From positions 1 through 14,420 of the forward strand of contig JANXRT010000066.1 of the NCBI GenBank assembly GCA_025356735.1: a stretch of DNA of 14,420 nt, written 5' to 3'. The notes beneath the pieces were generated by a model. That model saw only the letters and a program-made list of their open reading frames with translations, made no database searches and was not told the DNA's origin. The stretch is from Acetobacteraceae bacterium (GTDB lineage Bacteria; Pseudomonadota; Alphaproteobacteria; Acetobacterales; Acetobacteraceae). Of the stretch, positions 1 through 8,125 are shown piece after piece (within the stretch, counting starts at the first letter, position 1; each line of letters opens with the position of its first letter). A program made the position numbers and the translations under genes.

Positions 1-20
1 ACGCGCCGCCGATGCGCTGA
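1..20 (+). CDS. aapJ: C-terminal tail of probable amino-acid ABC transporter substrate-binding protein (AapJ/BztA-like), partial
   Basis: Only the last codons are present. In the frame starting at base 3 they read Ala-Pro-Pro-Met-Arg followed by TGA at 18-20. As I recall, AapJ/BztA periplasmic general amino-acid binding proteins often end in a short APP-x-R type tail, and this gene normally lies immediately before aapQ, which is what follows here. The product would capture L-amino acids in the periplasm and deliver them to the AapQ-AapM channel. Five residues are too few for proof. The call rests mainly on the conserved aapJ-Q-M-P order and would be settled by the sequence to the left of the window. 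Confidence 0.55.
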
Positions 21-28
21 ACCCGATT

Positions 29-58
29 GCGGGAGGGCTTCGGCTCAAGCCCTTCCGC
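29..58 (+). terminator. Strong hairpin between aapJ and aapQ (attenuator or mRNA-stabilising structure)
   Basis: The arms 29-40 (GCGGGAGGGCTT) and 47-58 (AAGCCCTTCCGC) pair along 12 positions with one G-U wobble (33 with 54) and a six-base loop (CGGCTC, 41-46). No T-run follows, so it is not a classic full intrinsic terminator. It starts nine bases after the binding-protein stop codon. In transporter operons of this kind such a hairpin is known to protect the upstream message or reduce read-through, so that binding protein is made in excess over permease. That role is inferred here. Confidence 0.6.
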
Positions 59-120
59 ATCCTGTGTTGCGGCTTGGCCGCAAGCAGATGACGCCATCCT
101 AGAAAAGGAAAGCCCGCGCA

Positions 121-1332
121 ATGTCTGGGGCGACGATCGATCCGCGGCTGATGGTGCCGCGTGCGGCACCCAAGAAAAAGATGACGCTGTCGTGGTCGGA
201 TCCGAAGTTCCGTGCCCTGGTCTGGCAGGTCTTGATCGTCGGGCTGGTCGCCGCGATCGTCTGGTACCTGTCGGCTAACACCAGCCGCAACCTGGCGGCT
301 CGCAGGATCGCCACCGGGTTCGCCTTCCTGTCGCGCAACGCCGGCATCCCGATCGGCGAGTCTCCCATTCCCTATGATCCGGCCGTCAGCACCTATGGCA
401 GCGCGCTGGTCATCGGCATCCTCAACACGCTCAAGGTCGCGGTGGTGGCGATCGTTCTTTCCACGCTGCTCGGCACGGCGATTGGCATCGCCCGGCTGTC
501 GGGTAACTGGCTGATCGCGCGCATCGCCATCGCCTATGTCGAATTCCTGCGCGGCCTTCCGCTGCTCCTGCAGCTGCTGTTCTGGTACACGCTGCTGCAA
601 ACGCTGCCGGGTCCCAAGCAGTCGTTCACGCTCGGCGGTGCCATCTTCCTGTCCAACCGCGGCTTTCGCCTGCCGCTGCTCAACTGGGAAAGCGCGCATA
701 GCTGGGCGTTGCTGGGTTTCGTGGTCGCTGCCGTCGCGACCTATCTGTACTCCCGGCGGGCCGCGCGACTGCAGGCGGCAACCGGCGTGCGGCCGAAGGT
801 GTTGCCGGTCGCGATCGCGCTGCTGGTCGGTATTCCGGCGGTGATCTGGGTGGTGTTGGGTGCGCCGAACAGCTGGGATTTCCCGACCCTGCGCGGCTTC
901 AACTTCCAGGGCGGCGGCACGCTCAGTCCTGAATACGCGGCGCTGCTGATCGGCCTCAGCACCTACACCGCGGCCTATGTCGCCGAAATCGTGAGATCGG
1001 GCATCCAGTCGGTGCCGGCCGGGCAGTGGGAAGCCGCCGCGGCACTCGGCCTGTCGCGGGGGCAGACGCTGCGCCGGATCGTGCTGCCACAGGCGCTGCG
1101 GGTGATCATCCCGCCAATGACCAGCCAGTATCTCAACGTCACCAAGAACAGCTCGCTGGCGGTGGCGATCGGCTACCAGGACGTGGTCTCGATCGCCAAC
1201 ACGACGCTCAACCAGACCGGACAGGCGATCGAGGGCATCGCCTACATCATGGTGGTGTATCTCGCCATCAGCCTGTCGATCAGCCTGTTCATGAACTGGT
1301 ACAACGCGCGCATCGCGCTGGTGGAGCGCTGA
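121..1332 (+). CDS. aapQ: General L-amino-acid ABC transporter permease, AapQ/BztB type
   Basis: This 403-residue protein is one of the two inner-membrane subunits that form the channel for L-amino acids (glutamate, aspartate, glutamine and others in characterised Aap/Bzt systems). A first membrane helix lies near residues 30-48. The permease core begins near residue 92 with a conserved segment containing VEFLRGLPLLLQLLFW. A middle region carries two extra hydrophobic stretches, typical of AapQ/BztB, which are about 400 residues long and larger than HisQ-type permeases. The EAA loop that contacts the ATPase is at residues 304-324 (EAAAALGLSRGQ...LPQ). The ATG at 121 is preceded by AAGGAA at 105-110, a reasonable ribosome binding site. 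The next permease gene starts three bases after the stop, so the two should be co-translated. I see no damage. Confidence 0.93.
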   Translation: MSGATIDPRLMVPRAAPKKKMTLSWSDPKFRALVWQVLIVGLVAAIVWYLSANTSRNLAARRIATGFAFLSRNAGIPIGESPIPYDPAVSTYGSALVIGILNTLKVAVVAIVLSTLLGTAIGIARLSGNWLIARIAIAYVEFLRGLPLLLQLLFWYTLLQTLPGPKQSFTLGGAIFLSNRGFRLPLLNWESAHSWALLGFVVAAVATYLYSRRAARLQAATGVRPKVLPVAIALLVGIPAVIWVVLGAPNSWDFPTLRGFNFQGGGTLSPEYAALLIGLSTYTAAYVAEIVRSGIQSVPAGQWEAAAALGLSRGQTLRRIVLPQALRVIIPPMTSQYLNVTKNSSLAVAIGYQDVVSIANTTLNQTGQAIEGIAYIMVVYLAISLSISLFMNWYNARIALVER

Positions 1333-1335
1333 ACG

Positions 1336-2475
1336 ATGAGCACGACAACCCTGCGCGGCGCCACCGTTCCGCTGAAGCCTCAGCCGGCGACGGCAATGGG
1401 CAGCCCGTGGATCTGGGCGCGGGCCAACCTGTTCAATTCCTGGCTCTCCACCGCCATCACGCTGGTGCTTGGCTACCTCGTCGTCCGGTTCGCGGTCGGC
1501 GTCATCGAGTGGGGCTTTCTCAACGCCGTTTGGTCGGTGCCAACGCGTGCCGACGGCACCGCAGACACCTCCGCCTGCCTCAACGCGAAGGGCATCGGCG
1601 CGTGCTGGGCGGTGATCCACGACAAGTATCGGTTCATCCTGTTCGGCCGCTACCCGTATGAGGAGCAATGGCGGCCGGCGATCTGCATCGCCTTGTTCAT
1701 CGCCTTGTTCATCGTCTCAGGGATGCGGCGGTTCTGGCGTCGCGAACTGGCATGGATATGGCTTGGCACGCTGACGGCGATCGGCGTGCTGATGTGGGGC
1801 GGCGTGCTCGGCATGCAATTTGTGCCGCAGGATAGCTGGGGCGGCCTGCCGATCACCTTGATACTGTCGACCTTCGGACTGGCCTTCGCCTTCCCCCTCG
1901 CCGTCCTGGTGGCGTTGGGCCGGCGCTCGACGCAGCTGCCCGCGGTCAAGATGATCTGCGTGGTCTATGTCGAGCTGATCCGCGGTGTGCCGCTGGTCAG
2001 CCTGCTGTTCATGGCGAGCGTGATGTTTCCGCTGTTTTTGCCGGAAGGCATCAACATCGACAAGCTGCTGCGCGCCCAGATCGCCATCATCCTGTTCGCC
2101 GCCGCCTATCTGGCGGAGGTCATCCGCGCCGGCTTACAGGCGTTGCCGAAGGGGCAAGGCGAGGCGGCAGACGCGCTTGGGCTTTCCTACTGGCAGAAGA
2201 CCGCCCGGATCATCCTGCCGCAGGCGCTTCGCCTGGTTATCCCGCCCTTGGTCAACACGTTCATCGGCTTCTTCAAGGATACCTCGCTGGTGCTGATCAT
2301 CGGCATCTTCGACCTGCTCACGGCCGGCAAGGTCGCGATCAGCGAGCCAGCATGGCAAAGCTTCGCCACCGAAATCTACATCGTCCTCGCGCTGGTCTAC
2401 TTCACCTTCTGCTTCGCCATGTCGAAATACAGCCGCGGCCTCGAGCGGGACCTGGATCGCGCGCGTAGCCGCTAG
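1336..2475 (+). CDS. aapM: General L-amino-acid ABC transporter permease, AapM/BztC type
   Basis: This 379-residue inner-membrane protein is the second channel subunit, partner of AapQ. After a first hydrophobic helix near residues 35-57 there is a periplasmic stretch with two Cys residues (SACLNAKGIGACW), a feature I recall from this subfamily. More helices follow, with the permease core near residue 170 onward. It carries VELIRGVPLVSLLF and the EAA loop at residues 276-296 (EAADALGLSYWQ...LPQA), then FFKDTSLVLIIG. The C-terminus is basic and cytoplasmic. The ATG lies three bases after the aapQ stop, so no independent promoter is expected. Length and motifs are normal for AapM/BztC. The substrate range cannot be read from sequence. 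Confidence 0.93.
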   Translation: MSTTTLRGATVPLKPQPATAMGSPWIWARANLFNSWLSTAITLVLGYLVVRFAVGVIEWGFLNAVWSVPTRADGTADTSACLNAKGIGACWAVIHDKYRFILFGRYPYEEQWRPAICIALFIALFIVSGMRRFWRRELAWIWLGTLTAIGVLMWGGVLGMQFVPQDSWGGLPITLILSTFGLAFAFPLAVLVALGRRSTQLPAVKMICVVYVELIRGVPLVSLLFMASVMFPLFLPEGINIDKLLRAQIAIILFAAAYLAEVIRAGLQALPKGQGEAADALGLSYWQKTARIILPQALRLVIPPLVNTFIGFFKDTSLVLIIGIFDLLTAGKVAISEPAWQSFATEIYIVLALVYFTFCFAMSKYSRGLERDLDRARSR

Positions 2476-2530
2476 CGCTTTGACACGATCGGACGGTTCA
2501 GCATGCGTCAGAACCCTAGCTTGATCTTGT

Positions 2531-2561
2531 GGGCCGATTCAGCCAACGGGCTGAAGTGCCC
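2531..2561 (+). other. Small hairpin in the aapM-aapP gap
   Basis: TTCAGCC (2538-2544) and GGCTGAA (2549-2555) form a perfect seven-base stem around AACG. GGGC (2531-2534) and GCCC (2558-2561) can extend it past a small internal loop. No T-run follows. It lies in a 167-base gap (2476-2642) separating the second permease from the ATPase gene, a wider gap than between the two permeases. It may be an RNA processing or attenuation element. No function is shown. Confidence 0.4.
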
Positions 2562-2642
2562 ATTGGCATCGGGCCACTGAAGGATCGGGCACGCCATGCG
2601 CCCCAGCTTTGACTTCACTCAGCCTGTCAAGGAAGTAAGCCA

Positions 2643-3434
<792 letters not shown>

Positions 3435-3802
3435 TCGCGACAACCGAGCATTCCACGCTGCGTCAATTGCTACCGAAGGCCGGGGCTGGCAGACCTTTCC
3501 GCTGATTGCCGCCAGCTGACCAGAATGCCTGCAAGGGCAGCGGCCTGGTTCGCACGGCATCGATCGGCCATGTCAGAGCTCTAGGTTGAGCCTGACCCGA
3601 CCGATAACGACGACAGACTGCAATCCCTGCGGTAAGCCAGACATTGCAAGCGAAACTGTCTGCCGCCTTGTTGGTGACAAATCTCCACCTTCGCCGGTTT
3701 TAGCTATGCGTTAGCATTCTTCGCGTGCTACTTACAAATATGTCGCTACGGTTCTGCAATAGACGGGCCGATTGTGTCGAAGTCTGCCAAGGGACGCGAC
3801 AG
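3435..3802. other. Intergenic spacer between the aap operon and the G8/CEMIP-like gene
   Basis: No supported coding region lies in these 368 bases. The left part is GC-rich with only weak hairpins (for example GCTGGC near 3485 with GCCAGC near 3515) and no T-run terminator. An interrupted inverted repeat is visible: TGCAAT at 3619-3624 with ATTGCA at 3643-3648, nested inside GACAG (3612-3616) and CTGTC (3656-3660). It could be a regulator site or an RNA fold. From about 3700 the base composition shifts strongly toward A+T, which continues into the start of the next gene. Confidence 0.5.
3711..3739 (+). promoter_or_regulatory. Weak candidate promoter for the G8/CEMIP-like gene
   Basis: TTAGCA (3711-3716) and TACAAA (3733-3738) each match four of six sigma70 consensus positions, with a 16-base spacer, inside an AT-rich patch. 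If real, transcription would begin near 3746, leaving a leader of about 57 bases before the ATG at 3803 and excluding the in-frame GTG at 3725 as a start. The matches are weak and found by eye only. Confidence 0.22.
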
Positions 3803-6800
3803 ATGCGTAATGCAACTATTTTAAAATCACGCACTCATTCTTTTTTATTGCGATATTGCGTGGTTATGATTGCGATCACGATCGGCGCAGTCGCCGCCGG
3901 TATGCCGGTTTCGGGGTACGCGGCGGTGCCACTGAAGTGTGACGGGACTCTGGCTGGCCAGGGATTGACCATCGGCGGCAATGGCCAACCGGACCTTCTG
4001 ATCGAAAAGACATGCCGGGTAGAGGGCGGCAAGCCTTACTATTTCCGCCACGTTAACGTCATCAAAGGCGGGAAACTCATCTTCATCGAGCCTCGGGTCG
4101 AGCCACCGACCGTCGCCGGGCAGGATTTCTGGGCGACGTCGATTCTGATCGAGAACGGCGGCGCCTTGCTGGCCGGGGTCGATGACGAGAAGCCCTATGG
4201 CACCAACAACAAGACCTTGACGATCCATCTGTATGGGGCCGATCCGCGCGGCGACGATCCGACCAAGACGGAGGGACCCGGAGTGTCCTGCGTTCCGATC
4301 CAGGACAAGGCCAACTTTGCCGATTGCGGCATTCCGAAAGCCGTCTGGGACAGCAACGGTTCGGCGGAAGTGGCACTGCCGGGCGGCATGAAAGACTATT
4401 TCTACCAATACAGCAATTTTCATGGCGATGCCGGTAAATCGCCCGTCACCGGGCAGGCCGGTCATTTCGGCTACAAGGTCCTGGCGGTGTCCTATGGCGG
4501 CACGTTGCGGCTGCATGGCCTGAAGGGCACCACTGGAACCTCAGCGGCCGACATTGCCACCGTGCTGAAGAACCCCGACGACATGCAGGGGGACGAGGCG
4601 GTCATCACCAGTTCCGGAACCGATTGGGCCAGGCTGGCCGGCGTCAACGGCGCCACCATGACGCTCGACCGTGGCGTGTCAGGCGATTGGCAGGCCAACG
4701 ACGAAGTCGTCGTGACCTCGACCGACTACTTTCCCGAGCATTCCGAACTGCGCACCATCGCCAAGGTGGATGGCCGTGACAGCATCACGCTGACACACGG
4801 GCTCGCCTACGCGCACAACTCCAAGGCTTACGATGTCGCAGCGAAGATCGGCAGCAGCGCCACGGCCTTCCGCACCGCGGTCGAGCAGATGGACGGACCC
4901 AACCCGCCGATGCTGGACAAGGCCGAGACCCGTGCGGCCGTGGCATTGCTGACACGCAGCATCCGGATCGTGTCGGCGGGCGACACCGCCGACGAGACGT
5001 TCGAAGCGGCGACCAAGCGACATCCGCACTACATGTATGGTGGTCATACGGCGGCCCGGCAGGGATTCGAGAAGTTTCAGGTGCAAGGGGTGGAGTTCAG
5101 GCAGCTCGGCGAGGGCGGCCTGCTCGGCCGCTACCCAGTGCATTTCCACATGGCGCGACGGGTGCCGGCGGATACCTACGTGATCGACTCCGCCGTGAAC
5201 GAGTCGATGACCCGGTGGTTCGTCATCCACTCGACGCTTGGCCTCACCTTGGCCCGCAACGTCGGTTGGAAGTCGATCGGCCATGGCTATTTCCTGGAGG
5301 ACGCGACCGAGACCGACAACAAGCTGTATGCCAATATCGGCATCTATGCCCGCGGCTCGGTCGCCGGTGCCGATAATCCGCGCAACATTCCCGGATTGCT
5401 GGATGCGCGCAATTCGCCAATGAAGGACACTCTGAAATACCATTCCGATGCGAACTATCCGTCGGTGTTCTGGATCACCAACGGCTGGAATTCGCTGGTC
5501 GGGAACATGGCGGCCGGCGCCGGCACCTGCGGCGCCTGCTACTGGTACGTGCCGGCCGGCAACCACGACATGATGGATGTCCCGCCCGGCAACGGACATG
5601 GGATGACGCCGATGAAATGGTCCGGATATTCGCAGATCCAGGCCTCGCCCAAGGGACCGGGCGACGCGGACCGGGCCGGCATTTCGCCAGTGAAGCTGTT
5701 CTACAAGAACTACTGCTCGTCCGCCATGCATTCCCTGTCAGTGACCGACGAGACGCCGTGCACCCAGATCGAGCAGGGCACGATCGCCTCCATCAAAAAT
5801 CGGAGGGCGCCGGATGCGCCCCCGCAGGACAATGTTCCGCCGGAGTCCGAAGCCAGCAAGATGTACTATCCGCGCTACAGCGGTCTTCGCAAGCCGGCTT
5901 ACTGCGATCCGGCGGCGGCAGCCGGAGCTGCGGATAGCTGCGCGGTCGTGACCTGCGACTTCGCCAATCCCAAATCATGCGCGCCGTCGGTGTTCTCGCA
6001 CTACACGTCGTCGTTCAGCTGGGCCGGGACGAATTTCTCGGCGGTCTGGCTGCGCAGCGGCTACATCCTGCTGGACCACAGCTTCCTGAGCGACATGCAG
6101 GGTCCCGGCGTGACGATCGTGACCGGGGGCGACTACACGCGCTCGAACCTGCCGGTCGGCTACTGGGGCGTGACCAGCCACTCGATCTTCGTCGGCGAGA
6201 CCCAGCCCGGCAACCCGTTCGCCCAGGCCAAAGGATCGGCTGCGGACTGTGACAACAGGGGCAATGTCTGCCTGGTCAAGGCGTCGGGCATAGCCTTCCC
6301 ACTGTCCAATTTCGGCACCGGCCAGCGGCTCTACAACGTCTATGACGGTCCCGCCTACGAGGATGCCAACGCATTCCTGGACATCCATCCCTCACCCTGC
6401 AACTCGCGGCAAGACTGCATGTATTACGGCACGCTCGGGGTGCGCAAAGCCGGCACCGGGGTGCCGGGGGTTTCGGTCGGGCAGGGTTATCTGCCCAACG
6501 CCGCGATCGCCTGGAAGCAGTCCAACGGGTTCTACTATCCGCCGGCCTTCCACTCGCGGAACCTGTTCTTCAGCGATGTCGACATCCGCCACTACGTGAT
6601 CGAGCCGCTCACGTTCCCGGGCACCTACCGCACCGACATGAAGCTTACCGAGACGCAATATGTCGGCTCCCCGGGCAACCAGACCTTCTTCGGCAACTGG
6701 AGCGACGTCGACCGGCAGACCGAACTCAGCGACGATGACGGGTCGCTTACCGGGTTCAGCGCGACGGTTTCGGTCAACGAGGATCCATTCTTCGCCGCCC

Positions 6801-8086
6801 CGGTGCAGACCGCCGAATGCCGCTCGAACGTCGGGGTGGATGCCGCCAACGCCTGCGCTGGCCAGACGGCGCCAAACCCCCCGACCGCGCGAACAAGCCC
6901 CTATGACCACATCACCACCGTGCTCTACCCGGCAACGATCGATGCGTCGTGGGACGCCACCTGCTCCAACGAATTCTGCGCCGGCGTGCCGATCTACCGG
7001 CAATACCTGACCGGGGCGCGCGGCACCGATGCCGCCACCAGCACGCGCGAATGGGCGACTTGGATGGGCAACAAGTGCGACGACCAGTTGGCCGCGCTAC
7101 AGGGCAAGGTCCGGCCGGTGCTGAAGGGCGACCCGTTCAGCACGCCTACCGGCTCGGCGATGAAACCGCTGACGCCAGGCCAGACTCCGGCCGACGCGGC
7201 GATGATCACCGCATTCGAGAAGCTCGACCGGCAATGTCCCGCGCTGTTCGTGCGCATGGCCGGAATGAACCTGTACCAGCGCAGCGTCCTGACCGTGAAC
7301 AACGGCCAGTACTACATCGACACGACCCGCAGCGAGCACTACCAGCGCAAATCGCCGGACCTGTCGCCGACCGGGCCGCGTTTCGTCAACGTGTTCGGGC
7401 AGGGCAAGACCTATTACATGTTCTTCCTGTTCGCCAAGACGCAGACCAAGCAGACCTATCAGATCTATGGCGGGCCGGACTTCACCGCCGGCAACGTCAC
7501 CGGGGTCAAGGTCAACGCGTCGGTGATGCCGCTGCCCCCCGGCGCCGTCACACCATGGAAAGCTCCCTGGACGGTGACCAACGACGCCAGGAAGGGCGTG
7601 GTCAACGTGGAGGTCGATTTCAGCAAGGTGGACCCGAAGGACGCCAACCTCGATCCCACGCACCTCGATCCGGCGATTTCCTACATGGACGAAACCTGCC
7701 AGCCGCATACCTACTGCACGAAAGTCGCCTCCGGCGCCAAGACGACATGCGGCTGCGACGAGACCAAGCTCGGCGTGCTGGGCCTGCTCAGCCCGGGCTA
7801 CAAGAACGTCTGCAAGAACATCTGCGAGCACTGGGCGGTGAAGGACCTCGATTGCCCGAAAGGCGGCTGCCTGGGTTTTCAGTTCACCCTCTCGCCCGGC
7901 TTCGAGGCGAAGGATCAGCTGGAACGGCCGGCGCCGACCCCCTACCCGGCCGCGACCTGGGATGCCATTTCGTTGCTGCGGACGCTGACAGCGCCGGATA
8001 AAGGTCAGAACGCCGAGGGATGCTTTTATAGCGACAAGCAAACTCCGAACGATCGGAAAGGTAGCGCGTGCAAGGTTGCCGATTGA
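3803..8086 (+). CDS. Very large secreted G8-domain protein related to CEMIP/TMEM2 (putative polysaccharide-binding or -degrading)
   Basis: The protein has 1427 residues from the ATG at 3803, which follows AAGGGA at 3789-3794. An in-frame GTG at 3725 would add 26 polar residues ahead of the signal peptide and is less likely. A Sec signal peptide spans residues 1-41 (hydrophobic 20-36, then SGYAA and mature VPLKC). Residues about 79-145 look like a G8 domain (IKGGKLIF, then IENGGALLAG, then PYGTNNKTLTIHLYG), resumed at 222-240 (FGYKVLAVSYGGTLRLHG) after an insertion of about 75 residues. Residues 383-600 hold LTRSIRI, GRYPVHFHMA with Y444-H447-H449, GHGYFLED at 493-500, and C576/C579. Their order resembles animal CEMIP (KIAA1199) and TMEM2, which bind or depolymerise hyaluronan. 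The C-terminus has eight Cys between 1299 and 1356 plus two near the end, suggesting disulfides. No cell-wall anchor or C-terminal membrane segment is visible. Enzymatic activity and substrate are unknown. The CEMIP relationship comes from recalled motifs, not a search. Confidence 0.8.
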   Translation: MRNATILKSRTHSFLLRYCVVMIAITIGAVAAGMPVSGYAAVPLKCDGTLAGQGLTIGGNGQPDLLIEKTCRVEGGKPYYFRHVNVIKGGKLIFIEPRVEPPTVAGQDFWATSILIENGGALLAGVDDEKPYGTNNKTLTIHLYGADPRGDDPTKTEGPGVSCVPIQDKANFADCGIPKAVWDSNGSAEVALPGGMKDYFYQYSNFHGDAGKSPVTGQAGHFGYKVLAVSYGGTLRLHGLKGTTGTSAADIATVLKNPDDMQGDEAVITSSGTDWARLAGVNGATMTLDRGVSGDWQANDEVVVTSTDYFPEHSELRTIAKVDGRDSITLTHGLAYAHNSKAYDVAAKIGSSATAFRTAVEQMDGPNPPMLDKAETRAAVALLTRSIRIVSAGDTADETFEAATKRHPHYMYGGHTAARQGFEKFQVQGVEFRQLGEGGLLGRYPVHFHMARRVPADTYVIDSAVNESMTRWFVIHSTLGLTLARNVGWKSIGHGYFLEDATETDNKLYANIGIYARGSVAGADNPRNIPGLLDARNSPMKDTLKYHSDANYPSVFWITNGWNSLVGNMAAGAGTCGACYWYVPAGNHDMMDVPPGNGHGMTPMKWSGYSQIQASPKGPGDADRAGISPVKLFYKNYCSSAMHSLSVTDETPCTQIEQGTIASIKNRRAPDAPPQDNVPPESEASKMYYPRYSGLRKPAYCDPAAAAGAADSCAVVTCDFANPKSCAPSVFSHYTSSFSWAGTNFSAVWLRSGYILLDHSFLSDMQGPGVTIVTGGDYTRSNLPVGYWGVTSHSIFVGETQPGNPFAQAKGSAADCDNRGNVCLVKASGIAFPLSNFGTGQRLYNVYDGPAYEDANAFLDIHPSPCNSRQDCMYYGTLGVRKAGTGVPGVSVGQGYLPNAAIAWKQSNGFYYPPAFHSRNLFFSDVDIRHYVIEPLTFPGTYRTDMKLTETQYVGSPGNQTFFGNWSDVDRQTELSDDDGSLTGFSATVSVNEDPFFAAPVQTAECRSNVGVDAANACAGQTAPNPPTARTSPYDHITTVLYPATIDASWDATCSNEFCAGVPIYRQYLTGARGTDAATSTREWATWMGNKCDDQLAALQGKVRPVLKGDPFSTPTGSAMKPLTPGQTPADAAMITAFEKLDRQCPALFVRMAGMNLYQRSVLTVNNGQYYIDTTRSEHYQRKSPDLSPTGPRFVNVFGQGKTYYMFFLFAKTQTKQTYQIYGGPDFTAGNVTGVKVNASVMPLPPGAVTPWKAPWTVTNDARKGVVNVEVDFSKVDPKDANLDPTHLDPAISYMDETCQPHTYCTKVASGAKTTCGCDETKLGVLGLLSPGYKNVCKNICEHWAVKDLDCPKGGCLGFQFTLSPGFEAKDQLERPAPTPYPAATWDAISLLRTLTAPDKGQNAEGCFYSDKQTPNDRKGSACKVAD

Positions 8087-8096
8087 TCTAGGAAGA

Positions 8097-8123
8097 CAAG
8101 CATGGGGCTCTCCCCCCTGCTTG
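8097..8123. terminator. Probable bidirectional terminator between convergent genes
   Basis: CAAGCA (8097-8102) pairs with TGCTTG (8118-8123). Inside, GGGG (8104-8107) can pair with CCCC across a CTCT loop, leaving a small T/CC internal loop. It fits in the 39-base gap between the stop of the large secreted protein gene (8086) and the TAA of the minus-strand lipoprotein gene (8128-8126). T-runs are short on both sides: TTAT to the right, TCTTCCT on the minus strand. It is therefore likely but not textbook. Confidence 0.5.
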
Positions 8124-8125
8124 CC

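Noticed and set aside
1026..1661. A 211-codon plus-strand frame across the aapQ-aapM junction
   Set aside because: It lies inside two well-supported permease genes in another frame and shows no transport or other domain.
3470..3530. Possible rho-independent terminator after aapP
   Set aside because: Only short imperfect stems with long loops and no T-run were found, too weak to call.
3725..3802. GTG start for the large secreted protein, 26 codons upstream
   Set aside because: It would place polar, Cys-rich residues before the signal peptide, lacks a clear ribosome binding site, and overlaps the candidate promoter. The ATG at 3803 has AAGGGA upstream.
4679..5731. A 350-codon open frame on the minus strand
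   Set aside because: It is antisense to the conserved YPVHFH/GHGYFLED region of the large secreted protein and has His/Arg/Gly-rich low-complexity composition with no recognisable domain.
6949..8001. A 350-codon open frame on the plus strand in another frame
   Set aside because: It is a shadow of the large secreted protein's C-terminal half: Arg/Asp/Gln-rich with no signal or domain.
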